From NCBI GenBank assembly GCA_900754285.1, contig CAAECB010000050.1, positions 1 through 5,741 on the forward strand: 5,741 bases of DNA, written 5' to 3'. A program made the position numbers and the translations under genes. Source of the stretch: Clostridia bacterium. GTDB lineage: Bacteria; Bacillota; Clostridia; TANB77; CAG-508. Below, in pieces: positions 1 through 4,681 of this stretch. The notes beneath the pieces were generated by a model, which was not told the origin of the DNA, did no database searches, and was given only the letters and a program-made list of their open reading frames with translations. Within the stretch, counting starts at the first letter, position 1, and each line of letters starts with the position of its first letter.

Positions 1-594
1 AGAATATCAATAGAAACATCACCAAAAGCAATAAGTCAAAAAGATGCAATACCATATAATTATGTATATTGTAGTGAAGCCCAAGCTTTAGCTAAAGAAA
101 TGACACCAAATAATAGTTATACAAGTAGCTTAATGTTTGGAATACAATGGGATTTAGTATGTAAATATTTAGAAGTAAAAGGAAAATTAGCAATAGCAGA
201 TATAAATTCGAATAGCACAAGTTGGGGAAACTATGAAAATGCAAAAATAGAAAATATAACATCAGGAAAATATGCTATATATAAAAATAGTGCATTAGGA
301 ACATGGACAACAATTACAGGTCCATATACAAAACCAAATACAAGTCCAGATTATGATACACTATTAAGCACAGGAATAACAGATTATACAAAAAAGATGA
401 ACATTTATGATTTTGCAGGAAATGAATGGGAATGGACATTGGAAAAAACTTCCGGCAGCATCTTTCCTTGTGCCCACAGCGGAGGCAGTTACGGCAATAC
501 AGGCTCTGGCTATCCAGCTTCCAGCCGCTGTAACTTCGACACGACCTATGCCGACATCAGTATTGGCTTCCGCCCTGCACTTTATGTAAACTAA
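1..594 (+). CDS. FGE-sulfatase/C-type-lectin-fold protein, probable DGR target (5' end missing)
   Basis: The frame is open from base 1, so the gene starts upstream; 197 C-terminal residues are visible. An ATG at 100 is internal and has no ribosome site, so I did not use it as the start. Residues about 20-60 include a CSEAQALA segment and a TSSLMFGIQWDLV-like segment. Residues 134-147 (NIYDFAGNEWEWT, with W143 and W145) match the conserved core of the formylglycine-generating-enzyme/SUMF1-like fold. The C-terminal GFRPALYVN is the usual final strand. Family knowledge: in gut Firmicutes such domains serve as ligand-binding display proteins diversified by DGRs, usually secreted or anchored through a pilin-like N-terminus; that part lies outside the window. 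The catalytic cysteine pattern of true FGE is not evident, so a binding role is more likely than sulfatase activation. The last 48 codons differ sharply in base use from the rest. Fold assignment is firm; ligand and location are inferred. Confidence 0.85.
   Translation, partial: RISIETSPKAISQKDAIPYNYVYCSEAQALAKEMTPNNSYTSSLMFGIQWDLVCKYLEVKGKLAIADINSNSTSWGNYENAKIENITSGKYAIYKNSALGTWTTITGPYTKPNTSPDYDTLLSTGITDYTKKMNIYDFAGNEWEWTLEKTSGSIFPCAHSGGSYGNTGSGYPASSRCNFDTTYADISIGFRPALYVN
448..591 (+). other. Candidate DGR variable region (VR)
   Basis: Seen: G+C jumps to 78 of 147 bases (448-594, about 53%), and 42 of 48 codons end in C or T. The rest of the gene prefers A-ending codons. Twenty-one codons at likely surface positions are of the form NNC/NNT: residues 151-155, 159-160, 163-166, 171, 175, 177-180, 183 and 185-187 of the visible product. 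They encode a mix of S, G, I, F, H, Y, N, C and D. They alternate with apparently fixed blocks (PCA, GG, GSG, PAS, IGFRPALYVN). Known: DGRs mutate adenines of a template repeat, so AAC/AAT codons become any NNC/NNT codon, in C-terminal C-type-lectin-fold domains. Inference: this stretch was written by mutagenic retrohoming. No template repeat or reverse transcriptase was found here on either strand. Confidence 0.8.
565..578 (+). other. Candidate IMH-like adenine-free segment
   Basis: The 14 bases GGCTTCCGCCCTGC contain no adenine and encode the invariant GFRPA. They sit at the 3' edge of the putative variable region. Known: in the Bordetella phage DGR a 14-bp G/C-only segment at the VR 3' end forms part of the initiation-of-mutagenic-homing (IMH) site, followed by a hairpin or cruciform. 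The position and composition here are analogous; the function is inferred. Confidence 0.5.
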
Positions 595-609
595 AAACTA
601 AAGCCGTGA

Positions 610-640
610 TTATAAAATAGGCGAGAGAGTCATTTTATAA
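610..640. repeat. Inverted repeat, 9-bp stem
   Basis: TTATAAAAT (610-618) pairs perfectly with ATTTTATAA (632-640) around a 13-base purine-rich loop. It starts 16 bases after the stop codon of the FGE-like gene. It is the inverted repeat nearest to the variable region, which is where a DGR hairpin/cruciform would be expected. It lacks a T-tract and a G/C stem, so it is not a convincing terminator. Confidence 0.55.
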
Positions 641-663
641 CCGGTAAATTGAATACAAGACCA

Positions 664-686
664 TCTAGCGAATGAAATACGCTAGA
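664..686. repeat. Inverted repeat, 7-bp stem
   Basis: TCTAGCG (664-670) pairs perfectly with CGCTAGA (680-686) around a 9-base loop. The right arm can instead pair its CGCTA (680-684) with TAGCG (767-771) beyond the long hairpin, so two mutually exclusive folds exist. Confidence 0.55.
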
Positions 687-688
687 GG

Positions 689-762
689 CAGGTGAAAAAT
701 TGAAGAGCAGAATTTATCATAAACTTGTTTATGGTAAATCCTGCTTTTCAATTTTTCACCTG
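689..762. repeat. 35-bp near-perfect inverted repeat with CTTG loop
   Basis: Bases 689-723 pair with 728-762: 32 Watson-Crick pairs, two G-T wobbles (705/746 and 717/734) and one A-C mismatch (711/740), around the four-base loop CTTG. Both arms begin with CAGGTGAAAAATTGAA or its complement. A run of eight T follows at 772-779, so as RNA this could act as an intrinsic terminator, especially with the extra 680-684/767-771 pairing. The stem is much longer than a usual terminator, which also fits a MITE-like element or a DGR cruciform. Confidence 0.75.
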
Positions 763-763
763 G

Positions 764-806
764 CGGTAGCGTTTTTTTTGAGCTTTCAGGCCAAAAAAAC
801 GAACCG
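764..806. repeat. Inverted repeat built on T and A runs
   Basis: CGTTTTTTT (770-778) pairs perfectly with AAAAAAACG (793-801). The flanking CGGT (764-767) pairs with ACCG (803-806) across a small internal loop. It directly abuts the 35-bp hairpin and uses that hairpin's T-tract as its left arm, so the two structures would compete if this region is transcribed. Confidence 0.55.
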
Positions 807-858
807 CACCAGCTTTATGTAAATAATCAAAAAACAAAATAAAGCAGGAGGTATAAAA

Positions 859-909
859 ATGGGATTTAGTAAAATGTTAGAATTATTACAAGAAAAAAAT
901 AAAGGATAA
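859..909 (+). CDS. Small open frame, 16 aa, possibly a truncated gene
   Basis: The frame reads MGFSKMLELLQEKNKG and then stops. It has an excellent ribosome site, AGGAGGT at 846-852, six bases before the ATG. The peptide is amphipathic and looks like the first helix of a small helix-turn-helix-type protein, a resemblance by eye only. Another frame continues after the stop with ITRVGKKE before its own stop at 928-930, so a frameshifted remnant is possible. The strong ribosome site implies that a translated gene once stood here or still does. No family is recognised. Confidence 0.35.
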   Translation: MGFSKMLELLQEKNKG

Positions 910-928
910 CAAGAGTAGGTAAAAAAGA

Positions 929-1003
929 ATGAGTAAAATAAATATTAGTAAAAAATCAAAGCAAAACTTGATTAAAAAATATGGTAACTTGCAAATCCAC
1001 TAA
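929..1003 (+). CDS. Small lysine-rich open frame, 24 aa
   Basis: The frame starts MSKINISKKSKQNLIKKYG and is highly basic. No good ribosome site precedes the ATG (only GTAGGT about 12 bases upstream). It ends inside a short tandem direct repeat (985-1016), whose first copy supplies its last codons. That suggests the frame was cut short or is not a gene. Function unknown; it may be debris of a decayed gene that also includes the preceding 16-aa frame. Confidence 0.2.
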   Translation: MSKINISKKSKQNLIKKYGNLQIH

Positions 1004-1016
1004 CTTGCAAAATCCA
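985..1016 (+). repeat. Tandem direct repeat, 15/16 bases
   Basis: TAACTTGCAAATCCA (985-999) is followed after one base by TAACTTGCAAAATCCA (1001-1016), identical apart from one extra A. Each copy carries a TTGCAA hexamer; the second is correctly placed as a -35 element for the -10 at 1028. This could be a slippage duplication or a pair of regulator half-sites overlapping the promoter. Confidence 0.6.
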
Positions 1017-1033
1017 GCCAAAAGATGTATAAT
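1005..1033 (+). promoter_or_regulatory. Sigma-A-type promoter for the 73-aa gene
   Basis: TTGCAA (1005-1010, 4 of 6 to consensus) and a perfect TATAAT (1028-1033) are separated by the ideal 17 bases. Transcription would start near 1040, giving a 5' leader of about 30 bases to the ATG at 1070. The -35 lies in the second copy of the tandem repeat. Confidence 0.6.
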
Positions 1034-1069
1034 AAAGGAACATAAAAAAGCAGAAAGGAAGAAAACCAA

Positions 1070-1291
1070 ATGAGGCAAAAGGAAAAAGAGCGGATAGAAC
1101 AAGTAGTAGTGCTGCAAAACGGAACAGGAATAATAGCAGGAGAAAACTTGTATATCATAAAAGAAAAAGAAAAAGAAGAATATGTTTTAATGCAAAAAAG
1201 TGCAAAATACTTAGAAAAAAGAAAGAAAATCTTTGAAGAAAGAATAAGAGGAAAACTAAGAACAGAGCAAGCAATTATGAGCAAGTACTAA
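1070..1291 (+). CDS. Small charged hypothetical protein, 73 aa
   Basis: It has a good promoter upstream and AAAGGAAG (1054-1061) eight bases before the ATG, so expression is plausible. The protein starts with a basic/acidic helix (residues 1-10) and a short hydrophobic beta-like stretch (11-30: VVVLQNGTGIIAGENLYII). A long, highly charged, probably coiled-coil helix rich in K, E and R runs from about 31 to 66. No signal peptide or membrane segment is visible. The DNA after the stop, in another frame, could encode a membrane segment (see 1291-1431). The present stop may therefore be a frameshift product and the intact protein membrane-anchored. No family is recognised. Confidence 0.5.
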   Translation: MRQKEKERIEQVVVLQNGTGIIAGENLYIIKEKEKEEYVLMQKSAKYLEKRKKIFEERIRGKLRTEQAIMSKY

Positions 1292-1431
1292 ACATTGTAT
1301 GAATAGCAGTAATTATATTAATGTATATAGGAGCATTAATAGGCAACGAAAACCAGAGGTAAAAAGAATTTAACATTGCTACAGAAATGTCTCTTATATA
1401 TGGAATAGCCGAATTTTTAACAAATAAATAG
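1291..1431 (+). pseudogene. Decayed frame with a membrane-segment-like stretch
   Basis: In the frame beginning at 1291 the translation is NIV, stop (TGA at 1300-1302), IAVIILMYIGALIGNENQR, stop, then KEFNIATEMSLIYGIAEFLTNK and a stop at 1429-1431. The middle part looks like one transmembrane helix. The last part, or its internal ATG at 1387, reads like a genuine protein tail. Three separated pieces in one frame, just after a charged frame that ends at 1291, suggest a gene broken by point mutations and a frameshift. Chance in A+T-rich DNA is the alternative. Confidence 0.3.
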
Positions 1432-1445
1432 AGAAGGAGCAAAAA

Positions 1446-1757
1446 ATGGAGAATTATGGAATATTACCACAAATAAAAATATCAACAATAATACCAATAT
1501 ACATTATAGCAATAAATATTATAGGATTTTTAATAATGTTAATAGACAAAAAGAAAGCAGAAAAAGGAAAATGGAGAATACCAGAAAAAACAATATTTTT
1601 AGTAACAATATTAGGCGGAGGAATAGGAACAATATCTGGAATGTACATATTCAGGCACAAAACAAAGAAATTACAATTTACAATAGGATTACCAACAATT
1701 ACAATTTTAGAAATAATAGGAATAATATACTATTTATTCATAAATCCAAAATTATAA
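1446..1757 (+). CDS. DUF1294 family small membrane protein
   Basis: 103 aa, a normal length for the family without its occasional N-terminal cold-shock domain. The ribosome site GAGAAGGAG (1431-1439) lies six bases before the ATG. Membrane segments are visible at about residues 14-33, 49-68 and 82-98. The family signature is complete: DKKKAEKGKWRIPE (34-47), a glycine run GGGIGT (57-62), and MYIFRHKTKK (66-75) followed by FTIGLP. Known: DUF1294 proteins are inner-membrane proteins of unknown biochemical role, sometimes fused to nucleic-acid-binding domains. The conserved charged loop between helices 1 and 2 and the FRHKT motif are the likely functional parts. It appears intact; no functional partner is evident from neighbours, although the rhodanese follows on the same strand. 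Confidence 0.9.
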   Translation: MENYGILPQIKISTIIPIYIIAINIIGFLIMLIDKKKAEKGKWRIPEKTIFLVTILGGGIGTISGMYIFRHKTKKLQFTIGLPTITILEIIGIIYYLFINPKL

Positions 1758-1774
1758 TACAAACTTAACAAAAG

Positions 1775-1884
1775 CACCTTCGAAGCATAATATAATATAA
1801 GGTGAGGAATAAAGGTTGAAAAATAATTATATTAGTTAAGTCAAATTTAATTCTTTTCCAACCAAGTTTGTGCCTCGAAGGAGG
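1775..1884 (+). promoter_or_regulatory. Leader with inverted repeats reaching the rhodanese ribosome site
   Basis: CACCTTCGAAGC (1775-1786) can pair with GCCTCGAAGGAG (1872-1883), with 10 of 12 positions complementary. This would cover most of the AAGGAGG ribosome site (1878-1884). Nested inside, GGTTG (1814-1818) pairs with CAACC (1859-1863), and adjacent A and T runs can extend the stem. A TATAAT at 1791-1796 could be a -10, but the only upstream TTAACA (1765-1770) is 20 bases away, so the promoter is uncertain. If transcription starts at that -10 the left arm is not in the RNA. If reading through from the DUF1294 gene, it would occlude translation. Confidence 0.35.
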
Positions 1885-1893
1885 ATAAGGAAA

Positions 1894-2247
1894 TTGAATA
1901 AATTTATAAATAAATTAAGAAGTAAACTCAAAAGAAACATAGAACCAGATGACATAAACTACAATCAAATGCAAGCACTAATAAGAAACGGAGCTATACT
2001 AATAGATGTAAGAAGTCCACAAGAATATAAAGAAGGACATATATCAGGAGCAATATGTATACCAGAATATAACATACAAAGAGAAATAAAAACAAAAATA
2101 CCAAATATAGAACAACAGATAATTGTATATTGCGATATTGGAGGAAGAAGCAAAACAGCACAAAGAAAATTAAAAAGAATGGGATACAAAGAAGTATATA
2201 ATTTGTATCAAGGAATATCACAAATTAACGATTTACCTATACAATAA
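1894..2247 (+). CDS. Single-domain rhodanese (sulfurtransferase-like) protein
   Basis: 117 aa from the TTG at 1894. I chose this start because AAGGAGG (1878-1884) lies nine bases upstream; the in-frame GTG at 1870 has no ribosome site and would read through it. The N-terminus (1-15) is strongly basic. The rhodanese fold follows: ILIDVRSPQEYKEGHISGA at residues 35-53, the active-site loop starting at C80 (CDIGGRS), and the C-terminal LKRMGYKEVYNLYQGI, typical of PspE/GlpE-like domains. Known: the loop cysteine carries a persulfide and passes sulfur to thiol or cyanide acceptors; the real acceptor in such stand-alone proteins is rarely known. All catalytic features are present and no export signal is obvious, so it is probably cytoplasmic. 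It ends at a terminator shared with the opposing engB. Confidence 0.9.
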   Translation: MNKFINKLRSKLKRNIEPDDINYNQMQALIRNGAILIDVRSPQEYKEGHISGAICIPEYNIQREIKTKIPNIEQQIIVYCDIGGRSKTAQRKLKRMGYKEVYNLYQGISQINDLPIQ

Positions 2248-2258
2248 TGCAATAACAA

Positions 2259-2289
2259 AAAAGCGGAAAACACTTAGTTGTCCGCTTTT
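2259..2289. terminator. Bidirectional intrinsic terminator
   Basis: AAAAGCGGA (2259-2267) pairs perfectly with TCCGCTTTT (2281-2289). A further three pairs (AAC/GTT) form at the top of the loop. T-rich tracts follow on both strands. It serves the rhodanese gene (+), 11 bases after its stop, and the serS-engB transcript (-). On the minus strand its 5' arm lies within the last codons and stop of engB, so the two convergent genes share a very compact end. Confidence 0.85.
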
Positions 2290-2876
2290 GTTTCATGTAA
2301 GAAGTTCTCTAAAAAATCCCAAACATCATCAGTATAACTTTTCCTTTCAGAAGAAAAAGGCAAAGTAGTAATATCAAGCATAGGATTCAAAAACTGTTGA
2401 ATTTTTTTAACCTCACTATCAACTTTAGTAACAGCAATTTTATCAGCCTTATTAGCAAGAATCAAACAAGGCAACCCAGCACGAATAATGTAATCATACA
2501 TTAACTTATCATTAGCAGTAGGAGTATGCCTAATATCAACCAAAAAAACAACTAAAGTAATTTGTTCACGATTTTGCAAATAATACTCAATAAAATTACC
2601 GACTTGTTCCTGTTCTTTTTTAGACATTTTGCTATAACCATAACCAGGAAGGTCAACAAAATAAAAAGAATTATCCATATTATAAAAATTAATTTGACGA
2701 GTCTTACCAGGTTCACTACTAGTTCTAGCCAATTTTTTTCTATTAATCATAGTATTAACAAAACTAGATTTCCCAACATTAGATTTCCCAACTAAAACAA
2801 TCTCTGGCAAATTATTTTTAGGATACTGTTTAGGACTAACAGCAGAAACTTCAAATTGAGGATTTTTAATAATCAT
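2274..2876 (-). CDS. engB: Ribosome-assembly GTPase EngB/YsxC/YihA
   Basis: 200 aa, the usual length. The start is placed at 2876 rather than the in-frame ATG at 2894. AAAGGA (2891-2886) is a proper ribosome site nine bases before 2876, and MIIKNPQFEVSAVSPKQYP is the family N-terminus. GTPase motifs: G1 GKSNVGKS (30-37), G2 around T59 in EPGKTRQINFY, G3 DLPGYG (75-80), G4 NKAD (142-145, where many relatives have TKAD) and G5 FSSE (174-177). Known: this essential TrmE-Era-EngA-EngB-type GTPase acts late in 50S subunit assembly. It follows serS with only 18 bases between the serS stop and its start, so the two are almost certainly co-transcribed. It shares its 3' end with the terminator. Intact. 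Confidence 0.97.
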   Translation of the reverse strand: MIIKNPQFEVSAVSPKQYPKNNLPEIVLVGKSNVGKSSFVNTMINRKKLARTSSEPGKTRQINFYNMDNSFYFVDLPGYGYSKMSKKEQEQVGNFIEYYLQNREQITLVVFLVDIRHTPTANDKLMYDYIIRAGLPCLILANKADKIAVTKVDSEVKKIQQFLNPMLDITTLPFSSERKSYTDDVWDFLENFLHETKADN

Positions 2877-2894
2877 ATAAAAACATCCTTTCAT

Positions 2895-4181
2895 CTAATT
2901 TTTAGGCAATATTTTATCTAAACCACCCATATAAGGTCTTAAAACTTCTGGAACAGTAATACTACCATCTTCATTATAATTATTTTCAATAACAGCAATT
3001 AAACCTCTAGGAGTAGCAACAACAGTATTATTTAAAGTATGAACAAAATAATTACCATTTTCGCCCTTAGCACGAATACCCAAACGTCTAGCTTGAGCAT
3101 CACCTAATGTAGAGCAACTGCAAACCTCAAAATATTTTTGTTGGCGAGGACTCCAAGCTTCAATATCACAAGATTTTACTTTTAAATCAGCCAAATCACC
3201 AGAACAACAATCAAGTTGTCTAACAGGAACATTGAAGTTTCTAAATAAATCAACACTTAATTTCCACATTTTATTATACCAATTCATAGAATCTTCAGGT
3301 TCACAAAGAACAATCATTTCTTGTTTTTCAAATTGATGAACACGATACAAACCTCTTTCCTCTAAGCCGTGAGAACCAATCTCTTTTCTAAAACAAGGAG
3401 AATAAGAAGTCATAGTAATAGGCAAATCAGATTTTTTAATAAGTTGATCTTTAAATTTACCAATCATAGAATGTTCAGAAGTGCCAATTAAAAATAAATC
3501 TTCACCTTCAATTTTATACATCATAGCATCCATTTCCTCAAAGCTCATAACACCATTAACAACATCAGAACGAATCATAAAAGGAGGAATGCAATATGTA
3601 AACCCATTATTAATCATATAATCTCTAGCATAAGCAAGCATAGCCTCATGAAGTCTAGCAATATCACCAATTAAATAATAAAATCCCATACCACTAGTTC
3701 TACCAGCACTTTCTTTATCCAATCCATTAAATTTAGCAATAATATCAGCATGATGAGGAATTTCATAATCTGGAACAACTGGCTCACCAAATCTTTGGAC
3801 CTCAACATTTTCAGAATCATCCTTACCAATAGGAACACTAGAATCCATAATATTAGGAATTTTCATCATTCTCTCTTTAATTTGTTCTGAATATTCAGCC
3901 TCTAATTTTTCATTTTTATCAAGTTCATCATTAATTTTTTGAACTTGTTCTTTAATCTTTTCAGCCTCATCTTTTTGACCATTTTTCATAAGGCCACCAA
4001 TTTGAGCACTCAAAGATTTTCTTTCAGACCTTAAATTGTCGCCATTTAATTTAGCCTCTCTATTTTTTTTATCCAAATCAATAACTTCATCAACCAAAAC
4101 TAACTTTTGATCTTGAAATTTTTTCTTTATATTATCTTTTACGATATCAGGATTCTCCCTTAAAAATTTAATATCTATCAT
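2895..4181 (-). CDS. serS: Seryl-tRNA synthetase
   Basis: 428 aa, full length. The start is the ATG at 4181 (MIDIKFLRENPDIVK, the standard N-terminus), with AGGA (4194-4191) nine bases upstream. The longer in-frame GTG at 4214 is rejected. The charged helical tRNA-binding arm spans roughly residues 30-108. The class II catalytic core follows: GTSE (233-236), motif 2 around PCFRKEIGSHG with R265 and RGLYRVHQFEK (277-286), a serine/adenylate region CSGDLADL to SCSTLGDAQARR (326-366), and motif 3 with TPR at 390-392 and IEN at 398-400. The NNTVVATPR form of motif 3 resembles the Thermus-type sequence rather than the E. coli one, and is common. It charges tRNA-Ser and tRNA-Sec with serine in the cytoplasm. 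It is the middle gene of a three-gene minus-strand unit. Confidence 0.97.
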   Translation of the reverse strand: MIDIKFLRENPDIVKDNIKKKFQDQKLVLVDEVIDLDKKNREAKLNGDNLRSERKSLSAQIGGLMKNGQKDEAEKIKEQVQKINDELDKNEKLEAEYSEQIKERMMKIPNIMDSSVPIGKDDSENVEVQRFGEPVVPDYEIPHHADIIAKFNGLDKESAGRTSGMGFYYLIGDIARLHEAMLAYARDYMINNGFTYCIPPFMIRSDVVNGVMSFEEMDAMMYKIEGEDLFLIGTSEHSMIGKFKDQLIKKSDLPITMTSYSPCFRKEIGSHGLEERGLYRVHQFEKQEMIVLCEPEDSMNWYNKMWKLSVDLFRNFNVPVRQLDCCSGDLADLKVKSCDIEAWSPRQQKYFEVCSCSTLGDAQARRLGIRAKGENGNYFVHTLNNTVVATPRGLIAVIENNYNEDGSITVPEVLRPYMGGLDKILPKN

Positions 4182-4239
4182 AATAAAACTTCCTTTCTTA
4201 ATTCTTAAATTCACAAATATTTTATACTAGAAAATTAAA

Positions 4240-4500
4240 CTAGTTCAAATAATCTTTATCTAATTCGCTAACAAGTTCAAAACGAAACTTTTGCCCAGTA
4301 ATATTATCTGGTCTTTCAGGTATTTCTTCTAAAAACATTTTTTCAGGCCTAACCCAAAGAAAACGACCATCATTTCTATTATATAAAGGTTTATAAACAA
4401 CGATTCTTTCCTTAGATTCCGAGTCATATGCTATATTTTCTACAAAATAATAATTTCCTTTAAAATGGCGATAAACTTTTCCGATTTTTACTTCATCCAT
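4240..4500 (-). CDS. DUF1653 domain protein
   Basis: 86 aa. The ribosome site AAGGGGG (4514-4508) lies seven bases before the ATG. The family core is clear: GKVYRHFKGNYYFVENIAYDSES (residues 7-29), VVYKPLYN (34-41) and WVRPEKMFLEE (49-59), with a short tail. Known: DUF1653 proteins are small, mostly beta, cytosolic proteins of unknown function found as single-domain genes in many bacteria. It is the first gene after the promoter at 4535-4563, with 58 bases before the serS start, so co-expression with serS and engB is likely. That does not prove a shared role. No unusual features. Confidence 0.88.
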   Translation of the reverse strand: MDEVKIGKVYRHFKGNYYFVENIAYDSESKERIVVYKPLYNRNDGRFLWVRPEKMFLEEIPERPDNITGQKFRFELVSELDKDYLN

Positions 4501-4534
4501 TTGTATGCCCCCTTAAAATAACTTGAATAGCCTA

Positions 4535-4563
4535 ATTATACAATATTTTCTAATAAATGGCAA
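4535..4563 (-). promoter_or_regulatory. Sigma-A-type promoter for DUF1653-serS-engB
   Basis: On the minus strand, TTGCCA (4563-4558, 5 of 6 to consensus) and a perfect TATAAT (4540-4535) are 17 bases apart. Transcription would begin near 4528, leaving a leader of about 28 bases with no room for a T-box-type regulator. This implies constitutive expression of serS from this promoter. Confidence 0.7.
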
Positions 4564-4592
4564 GAAATTGGGTAAAATAAAATTAAGGTTTA

Positions 4593-4632
4593 GGTGTTTT
4601 TGGGGCCGGACTCAAAAAACACCCCAAAAACA
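4593..4632. repeat. REP-like palindrome, copy A
   Basis: GGTGTTTTT (4593-4601) pairs with AAAAACACC (4615-4623) around a 13-base loop starting GGGGCCGGA. Alternatively TGTTTTTGGGG (4595-4605) pairs perfectly with CCCCAAAAACA (4622-4632). The core recurs at 5531-5559 in the same orientation. A G+C-richer tail (CATCAGCCTCTGTCCCAG, 4631-4648) follows, unlike the surrounding DNA. By eye it resembles intergenic REP-type elements of Firmicutes; the family is not verified. Confidence 0.6.
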
Positions 4633-4681
4633 TCAGCCTCTGTCCCAGAAAACACTAACTTAAACCAGATTGGAGGAAAAA

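Larger units (their letters stand above)
580..823 (+). repeat. 11-bp direct repeats bracketing the hairpin block
   Basis: CTTTATGTAAA occurs at 580-590, where it encodes the end of the FGE-like protein (LYVN), and again at 813-823. In its own frame the second copy also reads LYVN, followed by NQKTK and a stop at 840-842. The 222 bases between contain all four hairpins. This could be a target-site duplication around an insertion, or the displaced original C-terminus of the gene. The repeat is short, so chance is not excluded. Confidence 0.4.
595..858. other. Non-coding, hairpin-dense segment downstream of the variable region
   Basis: No credible gene lies here. The segment holds four consecutive inverted repeats (610-640, 664-686, 689-762, 764-806), listed separately, with only short linkers between the last three. 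Such density could be a cruciform-forming DGR IMH region, a structured RNA made as the 3' UTR of the target gene, or a small non-autonomous element. The right-hand end returns to the A-rich local composition and carries the ribosome site of the next small frame at 846-852. Confidence 0.6.

Noticed and set aside
595..858. Template repeat or reverse transcriptase of the DGR within the window
   Set aside because: No second copy of the variable-region fixed blocks (for example CCTTGTGCC or CCAGCTTCC) and no reverse-transcriptase motif appear on either strand.
1000..1284. 94-aa minus-strand hydrophobic frame
   Set aside because: It is a shadow of the charged 73-aa frame; serine/phenylalanine-rich low-complexity translation without a ribosome site.
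1765..1796. TTAACA plus TATAAT as a promoter for the rhodanese gene
   Set aside because: The spacing is 20 bases (or 15 with CATAAT), outside the usual 16-18; kept only as a possibility in the leader entry.
1870..1893. GTG at 1870 as rhodanese start
   Set aside because: It has no ribosome site, and the strong AAGGAGG lies inside this extension, pointing to TTG at 1894.
2562..2795. 77-aa plus-strand frame inside engB
   Set aside because: It is the antisense shadow of the well-supported EngB frame and has no family features or ribosome site.
4182..4214. GTG at 4214 as serS start
   Set aside because: The added 11 residues would translate through the true ribosome site, and the conserved SerRS N-terminus begins at the later ATG.
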